64,000 nucleotides of DNA from an uncultured Alphaproteobacteria bacterium. Lineage in GTDB: Bacteria > Pseudomonadota > Alphaproteobacteria > Rhizobiales > Aestuariivirgaceae. Shown here piece by piece: positions 51,843 through 61,031 of the stretch. Each line of letters opens with the position of its first letter. The first letter of the stretch is position 1. Where the stretch lies: the NCBI GenBank assembly GCA_945957365.1, contig CAMFKI010000006.1, positions 91,360-155,359 on the forward strand. The letters run 5' to 3'. A program made the position numbers and the translations under genes. Below the pieces are notes generated by a model. It searched no databases. It was not told the DNA's origin and saw nothing but the letters and a program-made list of their open reading frames with translations.

Positions 51843-53812
51843 TCGGGCAGGCCTGCGAGCCTCAGAGAGTCCGCCACATAGGCGGCATCCTCGACGGTCT
51901 TGAAGGGTTCCCGCGCCATGCGCCTGGCGATCGAGAAGTCCGGCCGCGCCGCCAGGCATTCGGCCGCGAGGGCTGCGGCGCGCTGCGGGTTTCCGGTGCG
52001 GGCGTGGCAGCCCGCCATGAGGGCCGCCACCCAGTAGCCGCGCACCGTCAGGTGCTCGAAGGTGGCCAGGGCGTCGGCCGGGCGGCGCAGCATCATGTGG
52101 GCGAGGCCGAGGTTCGGCCACAGCCACGACGGGCTGAAATAGGGATCGATCTGGCGCGCCATGCTGAAGCAGTCGAGCGCCGCTTCGGGTTCGCCCGCAT
52201 AGACGAGCACGATGCCGAGATCGGCCACGTTCCATTGGTTGTTGGGGTTGATTTCGATTGCGCGCCGGGCATGGCGAATCGCCAGGTCAAAGGCTCCGCG
52301 AAACACCACACAATGGGCGAGGATGGCAAAGCAGGTGCTGTCATTGCTGTCGAGTTCGACGGCGCGCTGGGCCAGCCGGATCGCCTCGTGCAGCCTGGCA
52401 TCGGTGCCTCCAAGATCATCCTTCCACTGCAGGATCAGAATCGATGCTTGCAGCGAGTGGGCCAGGCCATAGCCGGGATCCAGCGCCACGGCGCGGGCGA
52501 AGAGCTGCAACGCCTCGGCCGCGCCATCGGGCTCGTTCCACGGCAGCAGGTTGCCCTTCAGCACGCATTCATAGGCCTGCAGGATGGCCGGCGGCTTGCG
52601 GCTCACCTGCTCGACGGCGGCCACCTGCACGCGGCCGGCCAGCGTGCTGACGATGGTGCGCACCACCTGGTCCTGAACCGCGAAGATATCGGCGGCGTCG
52701 CGGTCGAAGCGCTCGGCCCAGGCATGGTTTCCGGTTTCGGCATCGATGAGCTGCACCGAGACCCGGATGCGCGTCCCCATGCGCCGCACGCTGCCTTCGA
52801 CGATATAGTGAACGTTCAGTTCCCGGGCGATCTGCCGGATGGTGAGCGGTGACTCGCGGTAGCGGAACGATGCCGAGCGCGACTGCACCGATATCAGCCG
52901 CCAGCGCGACAGCTCGCTGATGATGTCGCCGGTGACGCCGTCGCTGAAATAGCCCTGCGCCGGGTCCTCGTCGAGATTGGCGAAGGGAAGCACGGCGACC
53001 GACGGGCGGCGCGGTTCAAGTCCTGCCGCCGCGCTGGCCCCGGATTCGGCCTGACCGGAAGGCGGCGTTTCACCCGCGGCGATCCTCTGACGCAGCGCCT
53101 GGGTCTCGGCGGCGGGTGCCACGCCGAGATCGTCCGCAAGCAGCTTGCGGCAGGCTTCATATTGGCGCAGCGCCAGGGCGCGCTCGCCCGTCGCGGCCAG
53201 CGCCGACATCAACAGACGGTGTGAGGCTTCGCGCAGCGGATCGAGGTCGACGAGGCGCCGTGCCGCCTCGACCCGGGCCGGGCCCTGCTCGATGGTGGCC
53301 AGCTGCTCGAACAGCCGCGCCATGGCGGCCGCAAGCCTGGTCCTTTGTGCCGTGAGCCAGGTCTCGAAGGCCTCTTCATTTACCGTGGTATCGGCGAGAA
53401 GTTCGCCCCGGCAGAGTGCGGCGGCGCCCCGCAAGGCATCGAGGTTATCGCTTCCCGCGGCCTCGAGGATCGCCAGCGCATCGATGCTGCAGGCCCCGGG
53501 GCGCAGCATGATCTGGTCGTCCGACTGCTCCAGTGGCGATGGGCCTCCGGCCTCCAGTTCCCTGCGCAGCCCAGCCAGCGCCTGCCTCAGGCTGTTGCGC
53601 GCCGCCTGGTCGTCATGTTCGCCCCACAGCAGCGTGGCCAGCCTCTCGCGCGGGGCGCGTTGGCCGGGTGACAGGGCGAGGATGGCGAGAAGGGCACGGT
53701 TCTTGCGGCTGGCAATGGCCACGGCGTGGCCCGCCCCCCGACCGAGGGCAAAGTCCCCCATCAGCCGCAGGCGCAGCCCATGCGTTGCATTAGCCGGTGG
53801 CGTTTCCGTCAT
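51839..53812 (-). CDS. SARP-type regulator with TolB-like and TPR domains
   Basis: A 657-aa one-component regulator. An N-terminal OmpR-type winged helix (about 14-95, with LLAILALSPGQRAPRERLA and TLLWGEHDDQAARNSLRQAL) is followed by a bacterial transcriptional activation (BTAD) helical region (to about 240) and a TolB/FlgO-like domain (about 270-420; SVAVLPFANLDEDP, YIVEGSVRRMGTRIRVSVQL). TPR repeats fill the rest (EAIRLAQRAVELDSND, HARRAIEINPNN). The start is ATG 53812. Divergent to the DUF4242 gene, whose operon is a natural target. Confidence 0.87.
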   Translation of the reverse strand: MTETPPANATHGLRLRLMGDFALGRGAGHAVAIASRKNRALLAILALSPGQRAPRERLATLLWGEHDDQAARNSLRQALAGLRRELEAGGPSPLEQSDDQIMLRPGACSIDALAILEAAGSDNLDALRGAAALCRGELLADTTVNEEAFETWLTAQRTRLAAAMARLFEQLATIEQGPARVEAARRLVDLDPLREASHRLLMSALAATGERALALRQYEACRKLLADDLGVAPAAETQALRQRIAAGETPPSGQAESGASAAAGLEPRRPSVAVLPFANLDEDPAQGYFSDGVTGDIISELSRWRLISVQSRSASFRYRESPLTIRQIARELNVHYIVEGSVRRMGTRIRVSVQLIDAETGNHAWAERFDRDAADIFAVQDQVVRTIVSTLAGRVQVAAVEQVSRKPPAILQAYECVLKGNLLPWNEPDGAAEALQLFARAVALDPGYGLAHSLQASILILQWKDDLGGTDARLHEAIRLAQRAVELDSNDSTCFAILAHCVVFRGAFDLAIRHARRAIEINPNNQWNVADLGIVLVYAGEPEAALDCFSMARQIDPYFSPSWLWPNLGLAHMMLRRPADALATFEHLTVRGYWVAALMAGCHARTGNPQRAAALAAECLAARPDFSIARRMAREPFKTVEDAAYVADSLRLAGLPD

Positions 53813-53982
53813 TGCCGTCCCGCGAGGCCTCACACAGGCCAACCGTGTTCCCGGCAAATTTTATAGCGGTTTCACGGCTGATTGACAGGTGGCAAATGCC
53901 GCTTTTGCGGCGGCCGCCCTAGACCGGACGGGTGCAGTCCGTGCTGCACGCAGACCCCGAACCCCCTCGAAAGGAAACGAGA

Positions 53983-54255
53983 ATGCCCCGCTACATGGTC
54001 GAAAGGTCCTTCCCGGAAGGCTTGAACATCCCAGTCAACAACGACGGTGCCGGCATTTGCGGCGGCGTCGTCGCGCGCAATGCCGAACATGGCGTGACCT
54101 GGGTGCAGTCCTTCGTCTCGTCCGACCGCAAGCAGACTTTCTGCATCTATGACGCGCCCACCCCCGAAGCGGTGCGCACCGTGGCCAGCAAGAATGCCCT
54201 GCCGGTCGACCGGATCACCGAGGTCCGCGTCCTCGACCCCTATTTCTATCACTGA
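53983..54255 (+). CDS. DUF4242 small protein
   Basis: A 90-aa ferredoxin-like-fold protein of the DUF4242 family: MPRYMVERSFPEGL, VTWVQSFVSSDRKQTFCIYDAPTPEAVR and an ITEVRVLDP end. Streptomyces members have been described as nickel-binding. The start is set by an AAGGAAA site 6 bp upstream. It is co-oriented with the exported protein at 54281, 25 bp away. Confidence 0.82.
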   Translation: MPRYMVERSFPEGLNIPVNNDGAGICGGVVARNAEHGVTWVQSFVSSDRKQTFCIYDAPTPEAVRTVASKNALPVDRITEVRVLDPYFYH

Positions 54256-54280
54256 ACCCCGCGAGCAGGAGGAACCCCAC

Positions 54281-54784
54281 ATGAAGACTGCAAACTGGAT
54301 CGGCGGGGCCGCACTGGCGGCACTGATGCTGGCAGGCGCCGGCGCGGCGCTGGCCGACATGGCCAACCCGCTGGCGGATGCCGTGAAGGCCGCCAACGAC
54401 CGCTTCAAGGATGTCGCCGTCGCGGTGAAGGAGGGCTACGGCCCCATTCCCTGCGACAGCAGCCCGATGGGCGGCGGCATGGGCATCCACTATGTCAACG
54501 GCGCCTATCTCAAGGACGGCGTCCTTGACATATCGAAGCCCGAGGCCGTGATGTATGAACCCATGCCCGACGGCAAGCTGAAGCTGATTGCCGTCGAGTA
54601 CATCTCGCTCAAGGGGCCCGCTGCCCTCAAGGGCCACATGATGAACTACAACAGCGCGCCCAACAGCTACGGCCTGCCGGAATTCTACGAGATCCACGTC
54701 TGGGCCTGGAAGAAGAACCCGATGGGCACCTTCGCCGACGATAACCCCACCGTGTCTTGCGACGCGATGAAGGCCATGGACTGA
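54281..54784 (+). CDS. Exported conserved protein of unknown function
   Basis: A 167-aa periplasmic protein: signal peptide (AALAALMLAGAGAALA), then a domain with two widely spaced cysteines (PIPCDSSPMGGGMG, PTVSCDAMK) and aromatic motifs FYEIHVWAWKKNPMGTF. The pattern recurs in many proteobacterial exported proteins but has no assigned role. AGGAGG is 7 bp before the ATG. Probably one transcript with the DUF4242 gene. Confidence 0.75.
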   Translation: MKTANWIGGAALAALMLAGAGAALADMANPLADAVKAANDRFKDVAVAVKEGYGPIPCDSSPMGGGMGIHYVNGAYLKDGVLDISKPEAVMYEPMPDGKLKLIAVEYISLKGPAALKGHMMNYNSAPNSYGLPEFYEIHVWAWKKNPMGTFADDNPTVSCDAMKAMD

Positions 54785-55152
54785 GATTCGCTCCGGCAGG
54801 CTTGCGCATCCCGCACCTGCCGGAGCTTGATGTTCAGGTCGCGAAGCGTCAGGATTTTCGTGGCTTGACGTAGGGTTAAAGTCACAACCTTACTGCCGGG
54901 ACACGATACCTAGGTATATCCCCCACTACTTTGCGGCGGGCCGCAGGTGCGACGAAAGCGCACAACCACACGGCCTGCGTGGTCCAAGCGCGCACAGTGC
55001 GACGTAGCGTGCGCGTCCGGATTGCTTCATCCGTCCACATGTCTCCACTCTCCCCAACGGCAAACTTTCGATTGCTGGCAGCGGGTCCGGCCCGTGACCA
55101 ATGCTGCGGCCACCCTGCAGGGGCTCGGGGCGGCTTGAGCGGAGTGGGAATC
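54785..55152. other. 368-bp intergenic region with hairpin and palindrome
   Basis: No gene is supported here. At 54791-54825 a 10-bp stem CTCCGGCAGG / CCTGCCGGAG closes a long loop, a possible terminator with a poor T run. At 54906-54917 lies a perfect 12-bp palindrome. The rest is moderately GC-rich leader before the beta-helix gene. Confidence 0.6.
54906..54917. promoter_or_regulatory. 12-bp perfect palindrome upstream of the beta-helix gene
   Basis: ATACCTAGGTAT, followed by ATCCCCC, about 235 bp before the ATG at 55153. The surrounding bases are AT-rich. A likely regulator-binding site or promoter element of unknown owner. Confidence 0.45.
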
Positions 55153-56562
55153 ATGAATTTCCTCAGAACGGCGGATACGTTTGTCAGCGGCCGCGACGTT
55201 GCCGGAATGGCGCCACTGTCGCGACGCAGCTTCCTTGGCGCGGGCGCTGCCGCTCTCTGGCTTGCGGGCGTCGGCAGCCGGGCGGTGCGGGCGGCGGGCG
55301 TGGGCCGCGACTTCCATGTCTCGAACGGCGGCAGCGACAGCAACCCCGGCACGCCCGACAAGCCCTTCCTCACCATTGGCGCCGTTTTCCGGCGCATCAT
55401 CGACCTCGGGGCCGGCGACCGCATCATCGTCATGCCCGGAACCTACAACGAGGCGATCAGCGTGAAGGCCGGCGGCGATGCCACGGCAAACCTCACGATC
55501 GTGTCGCAGGTGCCCTATGCCGCCAGGATCCGCTCGCCCGCGTCCTCCTACAGCGCCATCAACATCCAGAAGAGCTACGTGACGGTCGATGGTTTCGACG
55601 TGCAGGGGGCCGGCATCGGGCATGGCATCGAGGCGACCTACATCGACGGCAACACCGCCAACAACGGCCCGCACCATTTGTCGATCGTCAACAACATCTG
55701 CCACGACAATGCCGGCAGCGGCATCAGCGTGTCCTATGGCGATTACTACCTGATCGAAAACAACGTCTGCTACGGCAACTGCGCCACCAACCCGTACCAG
55801 GGCAGCGGCATCTCGGTCTACGAACCGCGCGCGGTCACCGGCACCGAGACCATGCGCATCTTCGTGCTGCGCAACACCTCGTTCAGCAACACCGCGCTCA
55901 ACCTGCCGAACAATGCCCCTCATTCCGATGGCAACGGCATCATCATGGACGACTTCCGCAATACCCAGAAGCCCAACCCGGCAGGAATTTACCGCTATCG
56001 CTCGCTGGTCGAGAACAACGTCTGCTATCTCAATGGCGGCAAGGGTGTCCACGTCTTCATCAGCGACAACGTCACGGTGCGCAACAACACCTGCTACTTC
56101 AACAATCGCGACCCGAAGAACATCGCGACCTGGCGCGGCGAACTGAGCAACGTGAACTCCAACAACACGATCTGGGTCAACAACATCGGCTATGCCGACG
56201 TCAGGGTGAACAGCTACAACCGCGGCATCCTGCACGCCTCCAGCGGCAGCCAGACCAGCAACAACGTGGTGTGGAAGCGCAATCTCACTTTCAATGGCAC
56301 GCCGGGTTCGGCCTCGATCACCCAGTCGCCTTACAACGCGACGCTGGTCGCAGCCGCGCCCTACAACAACCTGCTGGGCGTGGACCCACTGTTCGCCGCC
56401 GCCGGACAGGGCGTCGCCAGCCCCGATCTCCACCTGCAGCCGGGCTCCCGGGCGCGTGACGCCTCCGTCACCGACTACGGGATCGGCACAATCGACCGGG
56501 ACGGCAACCCCCGCACCGCAGGCGCCGCCGCCGACCTCGGCGCCTACGAGCTGCCTCAGTAG
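55153..56562 (+). CDS. Tat-exported right-handed beta-helix protein
   Basis: A 469-aa protein with a twin-arginine signal (LSRRSFLGAGAAALWLAGVG) after a short N-terminal extension. A parallel beta-helix follows, with the start motif DFHVSNGGSDSNPGTPDKP and many NNxCxxN-type turns (NNICHDNAGSGISV, ENNVCYGNC, RNNTCYFNN). This is the polysaccharide lyase/hydrolase-like fold; substrate unknown. The stem-loop at 56590 ends it. The start is ATG 55153, with GGAG 8 bp upstream. Confidence 0.88.
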   Translation: MNFLRTADTFVSGRDVAGMAPLSRRSFLGAGAAALWLAGVGSRAVRAAGVGRDFHVSNGGSDSNPGTPDKPFLTIGAVFRRIIDLGAGDRIIVMPGTYNEAISVKAGGDATANLTIVSQVPYAARIRSPASSYSAINIQKSYVTVDGFDVQGAGIGHGIEATYIDGNTANNGPHHLSIVNNICHDNAGSGISVSYGDYYLIENNVCYGNCATNPYQGSGISVYEPRAVTGTETMRIFVLRNTSFSNTALNLPNNAPHSDGNGIIMDDFRNTQKPNPAGIYRYRSLVENNVCYLNGGKGVHVFISDNVTVRNNTCYFNNRDPKNIATWRGELSNVNSNNTIWVNNIGYADVRVNSYNRGILHASSGSQTSNNVVWKRNLTFNGTPGSASITQSPYNATLVAAAPYNNLLGVDPLFAAAGQGVASPDLHLQPGSRARDASVTDYGIGTIDRDGNPRTAGAAADLGAYELPQ

Positions 56563-56589
56563 GACGGCGTCCTCCCGCCATCCGACCTG

Positions 56590-56624
56590 ATGCAAACCCC
56601 GGCCTGTCAGGCCGGGGTTTGCAT
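56590..56624. terminator. Very strong hairpin terminator
   Basis: Perfect 16-bp stem (56590-56605 with 56609-56624; core AAACCCCGGCCT / AGGCCGGGGTTT) with a 3-base loop. The symmetric A/T ends let it act for both convergent genes. Confidence 0.9.
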
Positions 56625-56655
56625 TCCGTACTTCACCAGAACGAGACGGCGAAAT

Positions 56656-57360
56656 TCACAGCTTCGGCGACAATCCCACGTCTTCCATCCAGTGGTCGAT
56701 CGCCGCCGCCGTCTCATCGGGATATTCGAGTGTCGGGAAATGGCCGCAGTCGGCCAGTTCCACGTAGCGGCCCTTGGGAAGGGCGGCCGACATCCTGAGG
56801 CCCTCGGCGGCGGGTGAGAACTTGTCGTGGACGCCCCACAGCATGAGGGCGGGGCACTGGATCTCCGCCAGCCGCGGCCACCGGTCGATGCGCCCGGCCA
56901 GCGCGTCGGACTGGCGCGCCAGGGCGTCCGGCCCCAGCGTGGCGCACATGTCGATGAAGGCCTGGCGGGCGGCGGGGCCGTTGGGGCCCTCCATGTGGGC
57001 GATCATGTCGCCCATTTCGCCGGCCACCTGCTCGGCCTCGCCCGCCCGCAGCCGTTCCGACCGGCGCAGCCCGGCCCGAAGGTCGGCCACCGGCCCGGGG
57101 CTCGAACCGATGATCACGAGGCCCCTCACCCGGTCGGGGGCCGCCAGCGTGGTTTCGAGCGCCACCCGGCCGCCGAAGGAGGTGCCCAGCACCACGAATT
57201 TTTCCGGCGCCTGGGCCAGCACCTGCTCGACGCAGGTCGCGAAATCATGGCCGTCGGCGATCACCACCGAACTCAGCACGTTGGAGGGCAGCAGGGGGGC
57301 GATTTCGGCATAGAGACGCTCGTCGCAGCCGAAGGCGGGGATCATCACAAGGTTTGTCAT
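56656..57360 (-). CDS. Alpha/beta-fold hydrolase
   Basis: A 234-aa serine hydrolase: MIPAFGCDERLYAEI (oxyanion side), nucleophile elbow GTSFGGRVALE, acid Asp in ALMLWGVHDKFSP and His in ADCGHFPTLEYP. Substrate unknown (esterase or lactonase-like). ATG 57360 chosen; ATG 57369 is possible. Confidence 0.87.
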   Translation of the reverse strand: MTNLVMIPAFGCDERLYAEIAPLLPSNVLSSVVIADGHDFATCVEQVLAQAPEKFVVLGTSFGGRVALETTLAAPDRVRGLVIIGSSPGPVADLRAGLRRSERLRAGEAEQVAGEMGDMIAHMEGPNGPAARQAFIDMCATLGPDALARQSDALAGRIDRWPRLAEIQCPALMLWGVHDKFSPAAEGLRMSAALPKGRYVELADCGHFPTLEYPDETAAAIDHWMEDVGLSPKL

Positions 57361-57473
57361 GGCTCCCATCCTGCAACGGCTTGGCTCGCCTGAAAAGCCC
57401 AACAATGCCGTTGTCCGGCCCGGCGGGGCTGGTACAAGGGACAGCTTCGAACAACCTGCAGGATAGACCGCCC

Positions 57474-58463
57474 GTGAAATCCCTCGACAAGAAGCTGAAG
57501 ACCATCGCCACCGGCAAGTACAAGCCGAAGGACTTCATCCTCGCCGACGCCAAGGACCCGGATTATGCTTTCGGCGTCAAGGGCACGGGCGCGCATGACT
57601 ACCTCGACCAGTCGGGCAAGCACCGCTCCATCCCCGAGTTCCGCCAGACCATCTGCGACATCGTCCACCAGAAGCAGATGGACGTGATGCTGGGCGCGGT
57701 CTCCAACATGGAGCGCCTCATCGAGGACGGCGTGTTCGCGAAGTCGGGCGTGACGCCGGCGATCCGCGCCAACGACACGACCGACATCTGGCACCCGCGC
57801 GCCGGCAGCTACGCCAAGGAGCCGTCGCGCCCGTGGCGCACCGCCAACCTCGCCTATGTCGCGAAGTTCTGCGACCTCGGCCTCTATTCGGTAACCTTCA
57901 ACAACATCCTCGAGCGCGATCTCGATACGGTGGCGCAGTACCGCGAATTCCGCCACGACGCGGTGAAGCACAAGTTCCGCCACTTCCTCGAGATCTTCAA
58001 TCCCAACGCGCCGCAGAACCTCTCGGCCGAGCAGATGCCGTTCTACGTCAACGACATGATCATGCGCGTGCTGGCCGGCCTGGCGCAGGTGGAGCGCCCG
58101 CTGTTCCTCAAGATGCCGTTCAACGGCAGGAAGGCTATGGAAGAACTGGCCAGCCATGATCCGGGTCTCGTCATCGGCATCCTCGGCGGCTCGTCGGGAA
58201 CGACGCGCGACTGCTTCGAGCTGCTCTCGCAGGGCGAGAAGTCGGGCGCCAAGGTCGCGCTGTTCGGCCGCAAGATCAACCTTGCCGAAAGCCCGCTCGA
58301 CCTCGTGGCGCTGTTCCGCCCGGTGATCGAGTCAGAGGTGACGCCGGAGCAGGCGGTGAAGCACTATCACGCCATCCTGTCGAAGAAGGGCCTCAACCCC
58401 AAGCGCAAGCTGGAGGATGACCTGAAGATCACCGAGCCCGCTCTCGAGGGCTTCCGGAAGTGA
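57474..58463 (+). CDS. Putative class I aldolase-like TIM-barrel protein
   Basis: A 329-aa protein with the late-barrel features of DhnA/LsrF-type class I aldolases: a strand-6-like RPLFLKMPFNG (candidate Schiff-base Lys), a strand-7 phosphate loop VIGILGGSSGTTRDCFELL and a strand-8 VALFGRKINLAESP resembling the FGRN box. The N-terminal half is unfamiliar. GTG start with AGGA upstream. Its stop overlaps the PfkB kinase GTG, so the two are translationally coupled, which suggests a sugar phosphorylation-and-cleavage pair. I do not know the substrate. Confidence 0.62.
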   Translation: MKSLDKKLKTIATGKYKPKDFILADAKDPDYAFGVKGTGAHDYLDQSGKHRSIPEFRQTICDIVHQKQMDVMLGAVSNMERLIEDGVFAKSGVTPAIRANDTTDIWHPRAGSYAKEPSRPWRTANLAYVAKFCDLGLYSVTFNNILERDLDTVAQYREFRHDAVKHKFRHFLEIFNPNAPQNLSAEQMPFYVNDMIMRVLAGLAQVERPLFLKMPFNGRKAMEELASHDPGLVIGILGGSSGTTRDCFELLSQGEKSGAKVALFGRKINLAESPLDLVALFRPVIESEVTPEQAVKHYHAILSKKGLNPKRKLEDDLKITEPALEGFRK

Positions 58464-59461
58464 CGAAGCGCGGCATCGTGCTGGCCGGGATCGTGGTGCT
58501 CGACATCGTGCACATCATCGATCACTGGCCGGCCGAGGAGACGCTCGCCTTCATCGACCGCACCGAAATGGCGGCCGGCGGCCCGCCGCACAATGCGGCG
58601 GCCGGCCTCCTGAAGCTCGGCGCCGATTTCCCGGTGACGCTGCTCGCCACCTCGGGCAGCGATGCCTATGGCGCCACCATGCTGTCCAGCGCCGCGAGCT
58701 ACGGGCTCGACACCTCGCGCGTGTCGGTGATCGCCGGCGCGGTCACCAGCCACACCCATGTCATGTCCTGCCGCGACACCGGGCGTCGCACCTTCTTCGC
58801 GCAGCTCGGCTGCAACAACCAGATGACGGTCGAGCACCTGATGCCGCCCGAGGACATCGACGCCAAGATCTATTATCTCGGCAGCCCCGGCACGGCGCGC
58901 GACCTCGACAAAAGCGACGGCTGGCGCAGCCTGCTGCGCGCCGCCAAGGCCCGTGGCATGAAGACCTGCATGGAGCTCTGCCCGGTTCCCGCCGAGCAGC
59001 TGCGTGAACTGGTGCCGCCCTGCCTGCCGCTGTGCGACGTGTTCGTGGTCAACGACTACGAGGCCGCCAGCATCACCGGCGTCGACGTGGCGCCACACGT
59101 CCGCCTGTCATGGCACGCGGCGGAAGAAGCCTGCCGCAAGCTGCTGAAGATGGGGGTGGCGGAACTGGCCTGCGTGCATCATCCGGACGGCGCCGTGGCC
59201 GTGGCGCGCAGCGGCGAAGTGGCGAAGCGGCCGTCGGTGCGCGTCGACCAGGCGGAAATCGCCGGTGCCACGGGGGCGGGCGATGCCTTCTACGCCGGAA
59301 TCCTCTTCGGCCTGCACGAGGGCTGGTCGCTGGGCAACAGCCTCGACCTCGCCAACGCCGCCGCCGCCACCTCGCTCCACTCGCCCACCACAAGCGCCGG
59401 CATCCGTCCGTGGGCGGAATGTCTGGCCTACGCCAAGGCCAGGGGCCTCCGGTCGACTTAG
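58460..59461 (+). CDS. PfkB-family carbohydrate kinase
   Basis: A 333-aa ribokinase-type sugar kinase: LAGIVVLDIVHIIDHWP, substrate-site GGPPHNAAAGLLKLGA, and the C-terminal anion hole with catalytic Asp, GATGAGDAFYAGILFGL. Overlap of 4 bp with the aldolase-like gene. Phosphorylates a sugar or sugar-like compound that the aldolase partner might then cleave. Confidence 0.93.
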   Translation: MTKRGIVLAGIVVLDIVHIIDHWPAEETLAFIDRTEMAAGGPPHNAAAGLLKLGADFPVTLLATSGSDAYGATMLSSAASYGLDTSRVSVIAGAVTSHTHVMSCRDTGRRTFFAQLGCNNQMTVEHLMPPEDIDAKIYYLGSPGTARDLDKSDGWRSLLRAAKARGMKTCMELCPVPAEQLRELVPPCLPLCDVFVVNDYEAASITGVDVAPHVRLSWHAAEEACRKLLKMGVAELACVHHPDGAVAVARSGEVAKRPSVRVDQAEIAGATGAGDAFYAGILFGLHEGWSLGNSLDLANAAAATSLHSPTTSAGIRPWAECLAYAKARGLRST

Positions 59462-59493
59462 GACAAGTCTCCCCGGGCGCCTTCCGTCCAGAC

Positions 59494-59572
59494 ACTCACC
59501 TTCGCCCGGCTTGACCGGGCGATCCTCTTGAGGGCCGATCAAGGGAAGCGCGGGTCAAGCCCGCGCAAGGCG
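59494..59572. repeat. REP-like double palindrome
   Basis: Two hairpins: CGCCCGG-N5-CCGGGCG (59503-59521) and GCGCGGG-N5-CCCGCGC (59548-59566), preceded by ACTCACCTT. Related half copies occur at 63083 and 63945. Intergenic and extragenic, as for bacterial REP elements. Confidence 0.7.
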
Positions 59573-59648
59573 AATAGGTGGAGCACCCTTCCCCTGTTCC
59601 CACGCCCAAATCCCCTGATATAGTCCCCAAACTCCAGGAGGAAACAGC

Positions 59649-61031
59649 ATGCCCTTGTCCAACATGGCCGTCCGCGACATCGAGACGGTGCTCCACCCCT
59701 ATACCAACCTCGCCCGCCACCGCGAGGTGGGGCCCCTGATCCTCAACGAGGGCCGCGGCATCCATCTCTACGACGACACGGGCAAGCGCTACATCGAGGG
59801 CATGGCCGGGCTGTGGTGCACCGCGCTGGGCTATGGCAACCAGGAAATCGCCGAAGCCGGTGCCGAAGCGCTGCGCAAGGTGTCCTTCACCCATGCCTTC
59901 GGCGGCAAGTCGCATGACGGCGTGATCGAGCTTTCGGAAAAGCTCAAGGAGATCGCCCCCTGTCCCGCCTCCAAGGTGTTGTTCGGCTCCTCGGGCTCCG
60001 AGGCCAACGACATGCAGATCAAGCTGTCGTGGTATTACAACAACGCCCGCGGCAAGCGTGAGAAGAAGAAGATCATCAGCCGCATGCGCGCCTATCACGG
60101 CGTCACCATCGCGTCCGCCTCGCTGACCGGCCTGCCCTGGGTGCACAACGACTTCGACCTGCCCATGGCAAACGTGCTGCACACCTCGTGCCCGCACTAT
60201 TATCGCTATGGCAAGGACGGCGAGACCGAAGAGCAGTTCGCTGCCCGCATGGCGCAGGACCTCGAGGACATGATCCTGCGTGAGGGGCCAGACACCATCG
60301 CCGCCTTCATCGGCGAGCCGCTGATGGGTGCCGGCGGCGTGCTGCTGCCGCCCACCGGCTATTGGGAGAAGGTCAACGCCATCCTCGGGAAATACGACAT
60401 CCGCTTCATCGCCGACGAGGTGATCTGCGGCTTCGGGCGCACCGGCAACTGGTTCGGCTCGACGACTTTCGGCATGAAGCCGCAGTCGATCTCCATGGCC
60501 AAGGCCATCACCTCGGCCTATTTCCCGCTCTCCGCACTCACCATCGAGGAAGACCTCTACCAGGCCATGCTGGACGAAAGCCGCAAGCTCGGCACTTTCG
60601 GCCATGGCTACACCTACACCGCCCACCCCGTGGGCTGCGCCATCTCGCTGAAGACGATCGAGATCTACCAGCGCGACAAGGTGATGGAGCATGCGGCCAG
60701 GATGAGCCCGGTGTTCCAGATGCGCCTCAACAAGCTCGCCGACCATCCGCTGGTGGGCGAAGCCCGTGGCGTGGGCCTCATCGGCGCGGTCGAACTCGTG
60801 GCCGACAAGGCAACCAAGCGGCCCTTCGACCCGAAGAAGATGGTGGGTGCGGCCACCGTCAACACCCTGCAGGACATGGGCCTCATCACCCGCAACATCC
60901 AGGACTCGGTGGCGCTCTGCCCGCCGCTGATCATCACCACCGACGAGATCCACGAGATGTTCGACATCTTCGAGAAGGGCCTGGACGCCATGGAAGCCTG
61001 GGCGCGCAAGGAAAACGCGAGGGGCCAATGA
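59649..61031 (+). CDS. Class III PLP-dependent aminotransferase
   Basis: A 460-aa omega-aminotransferase-type enzyme: AGLWCTALGYGNQEIAEA, SSGSEANDMQIKL (phosphate cup), cofactor D256 in FIADEVICGFGRTGNW and the PLP lysine K285 in ISMAKAITSAYFPLSA. Would move an amino group from an omega-amino acid or diamine to pyruvate or 2-oxoglutarate. A good AGGAGGAAAC site precedes the ATG, and the stop overlaps the PPOX gene start. Confidence 0.94.
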   Translation: MPLSNMAVRDIETVLHPYTNLARHREVGPLILNEGRGIHLYDDTGKRYIEGMAGLWCTALGYGNQEIAEAGAEALRKVSFTHAFGGKSHDGVIELSEKLKEIAPCPASKVLFGSSGSEANDMQIKLSWYYNNARGKREKKKIISRMRAYHGVTIASASLTGLPWVHNDFDLPMANVLHTSCPHYYRYGKDGETEEQFAARMAQDLEDMILREGPDTIAAFIGEPLMGAGGVLLPPTGYWEKVNAILGKYDIRFIADEVICGFGRTGNWFGSTTFGMKPQSISMAKAITSAYFPLSALTIEEDLYQAMLDESRKLGTFGHGYTYTAHPVGCAISLKTIEIYQRDKVMEHAARMSPVFQMRLNKLADHPLVGEARGVGLIGAVELVADKATKRPFDPKKMVGAATVNTLQDMGLITRNIQDSVALCPPLIITTDEIHEMFDIFEKGLDAMEAWARKENARGQ

